Assembly: GCA_946480055.1 (NCBI GenBank)
Contig: CAMLID010000005.1
Coordinates: 45,419 to 109,418, forward strand
Length of the DNA: 64,000 bases
Origin: an uncultured Lysobacter sp.
GTDB lineage: Bacteria > Pseudomonadota > Gammaproteobacteria > Xanthomonadales > Xanthomonadaceae
Direction of reading: 5' to 3'
Under the pieces are notes generated by a model, which was given only the letters and a program-made list of their open reading frames with translations, had not been told where the DNA came from and made no database searches. The position numbers and the translations under genes were made by a program. Shown here piece after piece: positions 44,612 to 53,043 of the stretch; position 1 is the first letter of the stretch; the number at the start of each line of letters is the position of its first letter.

Positions 44612-45421
44612 TTGGCCGAAATCATCGTAGTCACCTCGGGCAAGGGCGGCGTGGGCAAGACCACGACCAGCGCCAGCGTCGCTTGCGGCCTCGCCCGCCG
44701 CGGCCACAAGGTCGCCGTCATCGACTTCGACGTCGGTCTGCGCAACCTGGACCTGATCATGGGCTGCGAACGCCGCGTGGTGTACGACTTCGTCAACGTC
44801 GTCAACGGCGAAGCGACGCTCAAGCAGTCGCTGATCAAGGACAAGCGCTTCGACAACCTGTTCGTGCTGGCCGCCTCGCAGACCCGCGACAAGGACGCGC
44901 TGACCAAGGAAGGCGTGCAGAAGGTGCTCGACGATCTGATCGCCGAAGGTTTCGACTACGTCGTCTGCGATTCGCCCGCCGGCATCGAGAAGGGCGCGTT
45001 CCTGGCCATGTACTTCGCCGACCAGGCGGTGGTGGTGGTGAACCCGGAAGTGTCCTCGGTGCGCGACTCCGACCGCATCCTGGGCCTGCTCGCATCCAAG
45101 ACCCGCCGCGCCGAGAACGGCGAGCGCGTCAAGGAACACCTGCTGCTGACCCGCTACAGCCCCAAGCGCGTGGAAACCGGCGAGATGCTCAGCGTCGGCG
45201 ACGTCGAGGAAATCCTCGGCCTCAAGACCATCGGCGTGATCCCCGAATCCGGCGACGTGCTCAACGCCTCCAACAAGGGCGAGCCGGTGATCCTGGAAAC
45301 CGAATCCGACGCCGCCCAGGCCTACGACGACGCGGTCGCGCGCCTGCTCGGCGACACCCGTCCGATGCGCTTCGTGCAAGTGGAAAAGAAAGGCTTCTTC
45401 AGCAAGATCTTCGGAGGCTGA
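44612..45421 (+). CDS. minD: septum site-determining ATPase MinD
   Basis: A 269-residue ParA/MinD ATPase. Deviant Walker [11 protein letters not shown] at residues 10-19 (K11 and K16), [25 protein letters not shown] as switch II, and the C-terminal amphipathic membrane helix [11 protein letters not shown]. The start is TTG at 44612, 5-10 nt after a strong GGAGGA site; a TTG at 44597 overlaps that site and is rejected. Acts with MinC and MinE in division-site placement. Confidence 0.97.
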   Translation: MAEIIVVTSGKGGVGKTTTSASVACGLARRGHKVAVIDFDVGLRNLDLIMGCERRVVYDFVNVVNGEATLKQSLIKDKRFDNLFVLAASQTRDKDALTKEGVQKVLDDLIAEGFDYVVCDSPAGIEKGAFLAMYFADQAVVVVNPEVSSVRDSDRILGLLASKTRRAENGERVKEHLLLTRYSPKRVETGEMLSVGDVEEILGLKTIGVIPESGDVLNASNKGEPVILETESDAAQAYDDAVARLLGDTRPMRFVQVEKKGFFSKIFGG

Positions 45422-45423
45422 GC

Positions 45424-45690
45424 ATGGGACTGTTCGACTTCCTGCTGGCCAAGAAGCAGACCGCCTCGGTCGCAAAGGACCGCCTGCGCATCATCGTCGC
45501 GCACGAGCGGGCCGGACGCGGCGGCCCCGAGTATTTGCCGATGCTGCAGCGCGAGCTGCTCGAAGTGATCCGCAAGTACGTCAACGTCGACGTCGAGTCG
45601 GTCAAGGTCGACGTGGTCAAGGAAGGCGAGCACGACGTGCTCGATATTTCCGTGGCCCTGCCCGACCGCCCGAGCCCGGCTCAGGCGTGA
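45424..45690 (+). CDS. minE: cell division topological specificity factor MinE
   Basis: An 88-residue MinE. N-terminal MinD-binding and membrane segment [20 protein letters not shown], then the dimerisation domain ([19 protein letters not shown]). It starts 2 nt after minD and completes the minCDE operon. Confidence 0.97.
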   Translation: MGLFDFLLAKKQTASVAKDRLRIIVAHERAGRGGPEYLPMLQRELLEVIRKYVNVDVESVKVDVVKEGEHDVLDISVALPDRPSPAQA

Positions 45691-45748
45691 TCTAGAGGAG
45701 TGAGCGCAGCGCCTTCGCTCACTCCTCGCTCCGCGCATCCGCTCCACC

Positions 45749-46249
45749 GTGCTGACCCTGTCCGACATCGACTTCGACGCCGTCGCCGCGCTGCTCGCGC
45801 GCTACGGCCTTATCTTGTCGCGGGTCGCCGACGGCGACGCCATTCCCGGCAGCTACTGGGGCGAGTGCGAAGCCGGATTGATCGGCACCACCGTGTACGC
45901 GCGCGCCGACACGCCGGTGCATTCGCTGCTGCACGAAGCCGCGCACCTGATCGTGTTGCCGCCGCAACGCCGCGCCGCCGTGCACACCGACGCCACCGAT
46001 TCGGTCGAGGAAGAGGACGCGGTGTGCGTGCTGCAAAGCCTGCTCGGCGACGCCCTGCCCGGCGTGGGCCGCGAGCGCGTGCTCGCCGACATGGACGAGT
46101 GGGGCTACACCTTCCGCCTGGGCTCGGCCCGCGCCTATGTCGAGCACGATGCCGACACCGCCTGGCAATGGCTGCACGAGCGCGGCCTGGCCGATGCGAC
46201 GCAGCGCAGCTTGATGCTGCCGACGCTTTCCCTGGCGCCGACCGCCTGA
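45749..46249 (+). CDS. predicted HExxH protein downstream of minE
   Basis: A 166-residue protein, GTG start. It carries a zinc-peptidase-type HEAAH motif (HSLLHEAAHLIVLP) about residue 70, with acidic residues following at EEEDAVCVLQSLLGD as a candidate third ligand region. No signal peptide. The remainder has a helical, acidic C-terminus (YVEHDADTAWQWLHERG). Family not recognised; M78-type or similar domains are conceivable. It begins 58 nt after minE and may be read through from the min operon. Confidence 0.75.
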   Translation: MLTLSDIDFDAVAALLARYGLILSRVADGDAIPGSYWGECEAGLIGTTVYARADTPVHSLLHEAAHLIVLPPQRRAAVHTDATDSVEEEDAVCVLQSLLGDALPGVGRERVLADMDEWGYTFRLGSARAYVEHDADTAWQWLHERGLADATQRSLMLPTLSLAPTA

Positions 46250-46790
46250 TCCGACGACTACCGCGGCGCCGCCGCGCAGCGCGCCCACAGGCGCTGCCCG
46301 GCGACGGCCACCGCGGCCGTCGCGCACGCCCTCCGGGCGCACGCATTGGGGCTCGCTACAGCCCCGCATTCGATACCGTCCCTGGCACGGCCGATCCAAT
46401 GGGTACTCGCCTCGTGCGTTGCGGCCTTGCGGCCCGCGCCGAACTGCGTTCCTTCGCCGCGGCCGCCGTCTCCAGACGGTGCCGCCGAGTCCTCGAGCTC
46501 CCCACCCACCATCATCGCCGCTGACGTCCCGACGGCATCCCTTGCCGCCGGCGACCGGTCCATCTCCTACCTCGCGCCCAACCGCTCGCTGGAGCCGCAT
46601 CGGACGAGCATCCATGGCTCGGCGCGGCCATCCGGGCGCACGCCGTCGAGCATTCACTACCTCTCCCTGAAACCCCGTAACGCAAGCAGGACATTCCCAC
46701 CCAGCACTCCGACACCCTCCCCGGTGTCGGCTGGTCGGTCTTGCGCAGCGCTTCTGGCGCCGGCGCGAATCAGACCTTCCTGGCGTACCG
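46250..46790. repeat. palindrome-rich non-coding region
   Basis: About 540 nt without a credible gene; open frames on both strands are Arg/Pro/Ser-rich. It contains several short hairpins with TCC-containing loops: CGGCA-TCCCT-TGCCG (46533-46547), CGAGC-ATCCATG-GCTCG (46605-46621) and CCGACACC-CTCCCC-GGTGTCGG (46709-46730). This looks like a dispersed xanthomonad repeat; the same loop type occurs inside gcvP. Confidence 0.55.
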
Positions 46791-47333
46791 GGCGACAACT
46801 CCGGTGTCCTGGAGCGTCACCTTTCCTGCTTCTAGGTCACAAATCAAATGATTCTTTTGTGACTGCTTTCGGTTGTAGTCGATGTTTTGCGGCCCAGCAA
46901 GCCTGGATTCAGGAATTTGCGTGGACTGCATTTATCGGTAATTAACGGCTTTAGACGGCGTATAGCCACCAAATTCGCGACAGTCCGCATGCAAGTTTCA
47001 TGTAACCTTCACGGAAACATGAACGCCAGCTGTACGCAGTTGGCACAGCTGTTGCCGCTATGCGTCACCCATTGCGTTATCCACCCGCCCGTTGGCAGCG
47101 GGTCCTGCGCGAAATTGCGCGAACCGCGTGGAAGGCCGCGACCGGACCAAGCGCCCGGCAACTTGCGCACAACCGCGCGACAGGTGCCGGCAAGACCTGC
47201 GCCGGAACCGCTGCGCATGCCGGATATCCGCCCGCATCCAGGCCTTTCCGGCCTTGCGCGGCACCGGACGGGCCTCTAGCCTCGGGGCACCCCGCGCCCG
47301 GCGCGGTGTAATTCGCCCCGGAGAGAACACCCT
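46791..47333 (+). promoter_or_regulatory. AT-richer upstream region of the ACE gene with inverted repeats
   Basis: About 540 nt, lower in GC than anything nearby between about 46830 and 47060. Three inverted repeats stand out: GTCACAAA-12-TTTGTGAC (46836-46863, perfect), TTCATGT-13-ACATGAA (46997-47023) and CAGCTGT-11-ACAGCTG (47027-47051). They are plausible regulator-binding sites; alternatively the stretch is acquired DNA. No gene seen. Confidence 0.4.
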
Positions 47334-49325
47334 ATGAAACCCTTACGCGCCCTGCTCGCGCTCAGCGTTACCGCCGCCGTGATCGGCCTGGCCGGTTGCA
47401 AGAAAGAACCGACCCCGACCACCACCGGCACCGCGCCGACCACCGTGCCCAAGGGCGAGACCGCCGACCAGTTCATCGCCCGCGTCAACGCCGAGTACAA
47501 GGCGATGTATCCGGAGATGAGTTCGGCGCAGTGGCTGTCGAACACCTTCATCAACGACGACAGCGCGATGATCGCGGCCAAGAGCAACGAACGTTGGCTG
47601 ACCCAGCTCAACAGCTGGATCGAGCAGTCCAAGCGCTTCGAAGGCCAGCAGATGTCGCCCGACACCGCGCGTTCGATCCAGCTGCTCAAGCTGCTGACCG
47701 CGATGCCGGCGCCGAAGGATCCGGCCAAGCTCGCCGAGCTGACCCGAATCGCGACCAAGATGGACGGCATGTATGGAGCCGGCAAGTACTGCACCGGCGA
47801 AGGCGACGCCAAGACCTGCCGCCAGCTCGGCGACCTCGAAGACGTGCTGCGCAGCAGCCGCGACTACGACGCCCAGCTCGACGCCTGGCAGGGCTGGCAC
47901 ACCATCGCCCAGCCGATGCGCAAGGACTACACCCGCTTCGTCGAACTGGTCAACGAAGGCGCGCGCGACATGGGCTACGCCGACACCGGCGAGATGTGGC
48001 GCTCGGGCTACGACATGAGCCCGGCCGAGATCGCGGCCGAGACCGATCGCCTGTGGGGCCAGGTCAAGCCGCTGTACGAACAGCTGCACTGCTACACCCG
48101 TACCAAGCTCGAAGCCACCTACGGCGCCGACAAGGGCCACGTCGCCGGCAACATGCTGCCCGCACACCTGATGGGCAACATGTGGCAGCAGGACTGGGGC
48201 AACCTCTGGGACGTGCTGGCGCCGTACAAGAACGCCGGCAGCCTGGACGTCACCGCTGCGCTGGCCGCGCAGTACCAGGAGCAGTTCGATGCGCAGATGG
48301 CCAAGAACCCGGACTCGCGCGAGCCCGAGGAGCAGGCCCAGCTGCAGGTCGACGCCCAGCTCGCGACCGCGCGCGAGATGACCGAACGCGCGCAGGACTT
48401 CTACGTCTCGCTGGGCATGCCCAAGCTGCCGGAGACCTATTGGAGCAAGACCCAGTTCGTCAAGCCGCGCGACCGCGACGTGGTCTGCCACGCCAGCGCC
48501 TGGGACATGAACATGGCCGGCGACGTGCGCACCAAGATGTGCATCAAGGCCAACGAAGAAGACTTCACCACGATCTACCACGAGCTCGGCCACGTCTATT
48601 ACTACATGGCCTACAACAAGCAGCCGCCGCTGTTCCAGGGCGGCGCGCACGACGGCTTCCACGAGGCCATCGGCGACACCATCGTGCTGGCGATGACGCC
48701 CAAGTACCTGCAGTCGATCGGCCTGGTCGGCGATCAGCAGCAGAGCAACGAAGCGCTGATCAACGCGCAGATGCGCATGGCCCTGGCCAAGGTCTCGTTC
48801 CTGCCGTTCGGCCTGATGATCGACCGCTGGCGCTGGGGCGTGTTCGACGGCTCGATCAAGCCGGGCGACTACAACAAGGCCTGGTGGGATCTGAAGGCGA
48901 AGTACCAGGGCGTGGCCCCGGCGACCGCGCGTGGCGAGGAGTTCTTCGACGCCGGCGCCAAGTACCACGTGCCGGGCAACACCCCGTACACGCGCTACTT
49001 CCTCTCGCACGTGCTGCAGTTCCAGTTCTACAAAGCGCTGTGCGACGCGTCGGGCTACAAGGGCCCGCTGTACGAATGCAGCTTCTACGGCAACAAGGCA
49101 GCCGGCGCGAAGTTCCAGGCCATGCTGAGCAAGGGCCAGAGCCAGCCCTGGCAGAAGACGCTGAAGGAACTCACCGGCGGCGAGAAGATGGACGCCTCGG
49201 CGGTGCTGGAATACTTCGCCCCGCTGCAGACCTGGCTGAAGCAGCAGAACGAAGGCAAGACCTGCGGCTGGCAGGCCGATGGCAAGGTCGCCGCGGCGGC
49301 CAAGCCGGCGGCCGGCAAGGGCTGA
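47334..49325 (+). CDS. peptidyl-dipeptidase A (M2, bacterial ACE homologue), lipoprotein
   Basis: A 663-residue zinc dipeptidyl carboxypeptidase homologous to angiotensin-converting enzyme, anchored by a lipobox LAGC. The zinc site is HELGH at 416-420 with the third ligand E444 (HEAIGDT), the same 28-residue spacing as in human ACE domains. Other conserved blocks: QQDWGNLWDVL, VCHASAWDM and the C-terminal YTRYFLSHVLQFQFYKALC. Acts in the periplasm on oligopeptides, releasing dipeptides. Bacterial M2 enzymes are known from Xanthomonas. A long, AT-richer upstream region hints at regulation. Confidence 0.95.
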   Translation: MKPLRALLALSVTAAVIGLAGCKKEPTPTTTGTAPTTVPKGETADQFIARVNAEYKAMYPEMSSAQWLSNTFINDDSAMIAAKSNERWLTQLNSWIEQSKRFEGQQMSPDTARSIQLLKLLTAMPAPKDPAKLAELTRIATKMDGMYGAGKYCTGEGDAKTCRQLGDLEDVLRSSRDYDAQLDAWQGWHTIAQPMRKDYTRFVELVNEGARDMGYADTGEMWRSGYDMSPAEIAAETDRLWGQVKPLYEQLHCYTRTKLEATYGADKGHVAGNMLPAHLMGNMWQQDWGNLWDVLAPYKNAGSLDVTAALAAQYQEQFDAQMAKNPDSREPEEQAQLQVDAQLATAREMTERAQDFYVSLGMPKLPETYWSKTQFVKPRDRDVVCHASAWDMNMAGDVRTKMCIKANEEDFTTIYHELGHVYYYMAYNKQPPLFQGGAHDGFHEAIGDTIVLAMTPKYLQSIGLVGDQQQSNEALINAQMRMALAKVSFLPFGLMIDRWRWGVFDGSIKPGDYNKAWWDLKAKYQGVAPATARGEEFFDAGAKYHVPGNTPYTRYFLSHVLQFQFYKALCDASGYKGPLYECSFYGNKAAGAKFQAMLSKGQSQPWQKTLKELTGGEKMDASAVLEYFAPLQTWLKQQNEGKTCGWQADGKVAAAAKPAAGKG

Positions 49326-49694
49326 TCCCGCGCACACCGATGCACGAACAGGGCCGGCACATGCCGGCCCTGTTCGTTTCCGGTGCCGGCTTTCCGCACA
49401 AGACCAGCAGCGCCCGCGTTCCATGGGAGCGCGATGCACGTGCTTCCTGTGGGAGCGACGTAAGTCGCGATCTCGTCGCGTGACACGAATCAACGCGATA
49501 GCGCCTTACGTCGCTCCCGCACGCACCACTCGAACTCCCATCGCCGCATCGCCATCGACAACCAAACTTCGAACATCGCTAAAGCATCTCGACCTTGCGC
49601 AGCGTCGGCAAACGCGAAGCCCATCGCAGGCCGCGTCGCTTCGATGTGAGCCGCGTCAAGTTATGCGTCGGCGCGCGCTGCTACGGTCGCCGAC
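49326..49694. repeat. intergenic region with REP-like pair
   Basis: About 370 nt without a gene. A REP-like unit GTGGGAGCGACGTAAGTCGC (49449-49468; stem GCGAC/GTCGC, loop GTAA) is followed by an inverted partial copy CTTACGTCGCTCCCGCAC (49505-49522). Confidence 0.65.
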
Positions 49695-50324
49695 ATGTCG
49701 AACCCCACGCCTACGGATAGCCGGGTCGTCTCGCGCTGGACCGTGCCCTTGCTGATCGCCGCGCTCGCGCTGGCCAGTGCGCTGGTCGTGGCGCTGGGCT
49801 GGCAGTTGCATCAGGCCCGCGAGAATCAACGCTGGTTGTCGCAACGCGCGACCCAGCCCTACATCGGCATGTACGTGCCGCGTATTGCGATGGCCTCGCT
49901 GGACGGCGCCAGCCGCACCCTCGGCCAGCCCGCCGACGACTATCAGGTGCTGTACTTCTTCACCACCGGCTGCCCGCACTGCCGCGCTTCGGCGCCGCTG
50001 GTGAAGGCGATCGCGGGCCAGCTCGACGCCGCCTCGGGCGGCCGCGCGGAGATGATCGGCGTGGCCCTGGACCCGGCCGCCGCCGCGGATGCCTACGCGC
50101 GCGAGCACGGCTTCGCGTTTCCGGTGATCGCCAGCCAGGACCGGCGCAGCGCAATGCTGTTCCGCGCGCGCAACGTGCCGTTGCTGCTGGTGATCGGCCG
50201 CGACGGCCGCGTGCGCTACGCGCGCGTGGGCGAGATCAATACCAAGGAAGGCGTCAACGGCGTACTGACCGCGGTACGGCGCAAGGAAGCGTCGCCGACG
50301 GGACCCACCACCAAGGAGAGTTGA
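49695..50324 (+). CDS. membrane-anchored TlpA-like thioredoxin
   Basis: A 209-residue protein: one N-terminal membrane helix (VPLLIAALALASALVVALGW) and a periplasmic thioredoxin/AhpC-TSA fold with the active site CPHC in YFFTTGCPHCRASAPL and cis-Pro loop NVPLLLVIGRDGRV. It should reduce, form or isomerise disulfides outside the cytoplasm. The next gene, a cysteine-rich exported peptide, starts 1 nt after the stop, so the peptide is the obvious candidate substrate. Confidence 0.87.
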   Translation: MSNPTPTDSRVVSRWTVPLLIAALALASALVVALGWQLHQARENQRWLSQRATQPYIGMYVPRIAMASLDGASRTLGQPADDYQVLYFFTTGCPHCRASAPLVKAIAGQLDAASGGRAEMIGVALDPAAAADAYAREHGFAFPVIASQDRRSAMLFRARNVPLLLVIGRDGRVRYARVGEINTKEGVNGVLTAVRRKEASPTGPTTKES

Positions 50325-50325
50325 G

Positions 50326-50550
50326 ATGAAGCATCGGACACGCAGTGTGCGCATCGCCCTGGCTGCCTTGCTGTTCTCCACCGCGATGAGCTTCGGCGCC
50401 TTCCAGGTCGTCGCCGGCGACGGCGCCGGCGTACAGGCCGACAGCGAAGCCTGCAGCGCCTGGGCTTGCCGCCAGGAATGCCAGGGCTTCGGCGGCGACC
50501 TCGGTCCCGGCGGTCCGGGCCAGCCCCTGCAGTGCTATTGCTGCGGCTAA
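50326..50550 (+). CDS. small exported cysteine-rich peptide
   Basis: A 74-residue protein with a signal peptide (MKHRTRSVRIALAALLFSTA, cleavage around residues 25-35). The mature part of about 40 residues has six cysteines in the order C-x4-C-x3-C ... C-x-CC and a Gly/Pro-rich middle (GFGGDLGPGGPGQP), ending CYCCG. An AAGGAG site precedes the ATG. It is coupled to the thioredoxin gene. No known family is recognised; a disulfide-stabilised peptide or metal binder are both possible. Confidence 0.75.
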   Translation: MKHRTRSVRIALAALLFSTAMSFGAFQVVAGDGAGVQADSEACSAWACRQECQGFGGDLGPGGPGQPLQCYCCG

Positions 50551-50579
50551 GCCCGACGTTCGGAACCACGCAAGACCGC

Positions 50580-50608
50580 AAGCGGCCGGCGCAGCTGCGT
50601 CGGCCGCT
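50580..50608 (+). terminator. hairpin after the cysteine-rich peptide gene
   Basis: Perfect 9-bp stem AAGCGGCCG/CGGCCGCTT with an 11-nt loop; no T run after it, so terminator use is uncertain. Confidence 0.5.
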
Positions 50609-50659
50609 TGCCTGGGCACCCCTTTGCGGAGCGCGCGCCTGCGGCGCAATACTGCGGTC

Positions 50660-51763
50660 ATGAGCACGCGCCCCGCCCCCGCTGCCGCCGACCTGGCGCC
50701 GCAACCGCTGCAGCACGCCACCGCCCTGCCCGCGCATTACTACACCGACGCCCTCATGGCCGCGCTGGATCGGCGCCTGATCTTCGACCGCGGCTGGCAG
50801 CTGATCGCGCACGTCTGCCAGTTGCAGAACCCGGGCGACCACGTCGTCGCCGACTTCGCCGGACTGCCGGTGCTCGCGGTGCGCGGCGAGGACGGCGAAA
50901 TCCGCGCGCTGCACAACGTCTGCCGCCACCGCGCCGGCCCGATCGCGAGCTGCGACGGCCTGGCCGCGCGCTCGCTGCGCTGCCGCTACCACGGCTGGAC
51001 CTACGGCCTGGACGGCGTGCTGCGCTCGGCCCCGGAGATGGGCCAGGCACCGGACTTCGCGCCCGCCGACATACGCCTGCCGCAACTGCGCGTGCAGGTC
51101 TGGCAGGGCATGGTGTTCGCCTGCGTCGGCGAGCCGGCGATGGGCTTCGACGAACTCGTGCAGGACATCGACGCGCGCATCGGCACCGGCCGCGGCCTGG
51201 CCGACTATGGTCACCACCATCGGGTGAGCTACGACGTGGCCTGCAACTGGAAGGTCTACATCGACAACTACCTGGAGGGCTATCACGTCCCACACATCCA
51301 CCCGGGCCTCAACCGCCTGCTCGACTACCGCAGCTACGTCACCGAGACCGCGCGCTGGTACTCCTACCAATGGAGCCCGCTGGAAAGCGGCGACGGCCTC
51401 TACGGCGACGGCGACGCGCTGTACTACTGGCTGTGGCCGAACACCATGCTCAACATCCTGCCGGGGCGGCTGCAGACCAACCGGGTGGTGCCGGTCGGCG
51501 TGGATCGCTGCCGGGTGGTGTTCGACTTCTACTACACCCGCGACGATTCCGGCGAAGCGCGCGCACGCCGCGACGCCGACCTCGCCTTCAGCGACGAAGT
51601 GCAGCTCGAAGACCTGACCATCTGCGAGGACGTGCAACGCGGACTGGCCTCGGGCTCCTACGTCGCTGGACGCCTGAACCCGCTGCGCGAGAACGCGGTC
51701 CACCACTTTCACGAACTGCTGCGCGCGACCTACCGCGACGCCGCCGACGCGAACGGCGCATGA
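50660..51763 (+). CDS. Rieske 2Fe-2S ring-hydroxylating-type oxygenase, alpha subunit
   Basis: A 367-residue oxygenase. The Rieske site is complete: C88-x-H90 and C108-x2-H111 with the usual 17-residue spacing. The mononuclear iron site is NYLEGYHVPHIH (H209 and H214), with a later acidic ligand in DLTICEDVQRGL. The closest recognisable relatives are quaternary-amine oxygenases (choline, glycine betaine or carnitine monooxygenase type). A reductase partner is not in the window. Its stop overlaps the next start (ATGA), pairing it with a permease that may import the substrate. Confidence 0.92.
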   Translation: MSTRPAPAAADLAPQPLQHATALPAHYYTDALMAALDRRLIFDRGWQLIAHVCQLQNPGDHVVADFAGLPVLAVRGEDGEIRALHNVCRHRAGPIASCDGLAARSLRCRYHGWTYGLDGVLRSAPEMGQAPDFAPADIRLPQLRVQVWQGMVFACVGEPAMGFDELVQDIDARIGTGRGLADYGHHHRVSYDVACNWKVYIDNYLEGYHVPHIHPGLNRLLDYRSYVTETARWYSYQWSPLESGDGLYGDGDALYYWLWPNTMLNILPGRLQTNRVVPVGVDRCRVVFDFYYTRDDSGEARARRDADLAFSDEVQLEDLTICEDVQRGLASGSYVAGRLNPLRENAVHHFHELLRATYRDAADANGA

Positions 51764-53043
51764 GCGCCCAGGGCCGACCGCTCGGTATGTGGTCGGCCAC
51801 CGCGCTGGTCACCGGCAGCATGATCGGCAGCGGCGTGTTCCTGCTGCCGTCGGCGCTCGCGCCCTACGGCTCGGCGACTCTGATCGGCTGGACGATCACC
51901 CTGTGCGGCGCATTGCTGCTGGCACTGACATTCGCCCGTCTGTCGGCGCGCTGGCCGCACAGCGGCGGCCCCTATGTCTACGCCCGCCAGGCCTTCGGCG
52001 ACACGCCCGGTTTCGTGATCGCGTGGAGTTACTGGATCTCGATCTGGTGCGCCAACGCCGCGATCGCGGTCGCCTTCGCCGGCAGCCTGGGCGCGGTGTT
52101 TCCGGCAGCGACAGCGACTCCGGCACGCGCCGCGGCCTGCGCGCTCGCGGCGCTGTGGATCTGCAGCGCGGTCAACCTGGCCGGCATCCGCGAGGCCGGC
52201 CGCATGCAATTGCTGACCACCGCGCTGAAGCTGCTGCCGCTGCTGCTGTTTGGCGGGGTCGCGCTGTGGTTCGCCGACACCCACGCGGCGGCGGCGTTCA
52301 ATCCGAGCGGCGAATCCCTGCCGCAGGTCGCGCACGCGACTGCCGCGCTGACGCTGTGGGCTTTCCTCGGCCTGGAAGCGGCAACCGTGCCGGCCGGCGC
52401 GGTGCGCGACGCCGCGACCACGGTGCCGCGCGCGACCCTGTTCGGGACCCTGATCGCGGGCGCGGCGACCATTCTCGCCTGCACCGCCGTGCTCGGCGTG
52501 CTGCCGGCGTCGGTCCTGCAGACGTCGCAGGCCCCCATGGCCGACGCCGCGCGCGCCTTGTGGGGGCCGCAGGCCGGGATCGCATTGGCGCTGGTGGCCG
52601 CGGTGTCCTGCTTCGGCGCGCTCAACGGCTGGGTGCTGTTGTCGGCGCAGCTGCCGCTGGCCGCGGCGCGCGACGGCCTGTTCCCGCAGGTGTTCGCGCG
52701 CGTCGATGCGCGCGGCACGCCGGTGGCGGGCGTGCTGATCGGCAGCACGCTGGCCTCGGCTCTGGTGCTGTCGAACTACAGCCGTTCGCTGGTGCAGCTG
52801 TTCACCTTCTCGATCCTGCTGTCGACCGCCGCCACGCTGCTGCCCTATGTGGTCGGCAGCGCGGCCTGGGCGCTGCGCGGCCAGGGCCGCAGCCGCGCGG
52901 TCGCGGCCGCAGCGCTGCTCTACAGTCTGTACGCCCTGTTCGGTATCGGCGCACAGGCCCTGCTATGGGGCGCGGCGTTGGTCGCCGCCGGCCTGCCCCT
53001 GCACTACTACCTGCTGCGTCAGCGCGCGGGCGCGGCCGGATAA
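51760..53043 (+). CDS. APC-family amino acid/amine permease
   Basis: A 427-residue secondary transporter with about twelve helices. The APC signature GSMIGSGVFLLPSALAPYG is in helix 1, and VPAGAVRDAATTVPRAT follows helix 6 (charged residues preceding the conserved VPRAT). Most similar in layout to arginine/agmatine or basic amino-acid exchangers. Translationally coupled to the Rieske oxygenase. Its 3' end overlaps the convergent M1 peptidase gene by 25 nt. Confidence 0.92.
   Translation: MSAQGRPLGMWSATALVTGSMIGSGVFLLPSALAPYGSATLIGWTITLCGALLLALTFARLSARWPHSGGPYVYARQAFGDTPGFVIAWSYWISIWCANAAIAVAFAGSLGAVFPAATATPARAAACALAALWICSAVNLAGIREAGRMQLLTTALKLLPLLLFGGVALWFADTHAAAAFNPSGESLPQVAHATAALTLWAFLGLEAATVPAGAVRDAATTVPRATLFGTLIAGAATILACTAVLGVLPASVLQTSQAPMADAARALWGPQAGIALALVAAVSCFGALNGWVLLSAQLPLAAARDGLFPQVFARVDARGTPVAGVLIGSTLASALVLSNYSRSLVQLFTFSILLSTAATLLPYVVGSAAWALRGQGRSRAVAAAALLYSLYALFGIGAQALLWGAALVAAGLPLHYYLLRQRAGAAG

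Noticed and set aside
46346..46945. 199-codon frame in the gap after the HExxH gene
   Set aside because: Ser/Pro/Arg-rich, crosses several palindromes, no ribosome-binding site; judged an artefact of repeat DNA.
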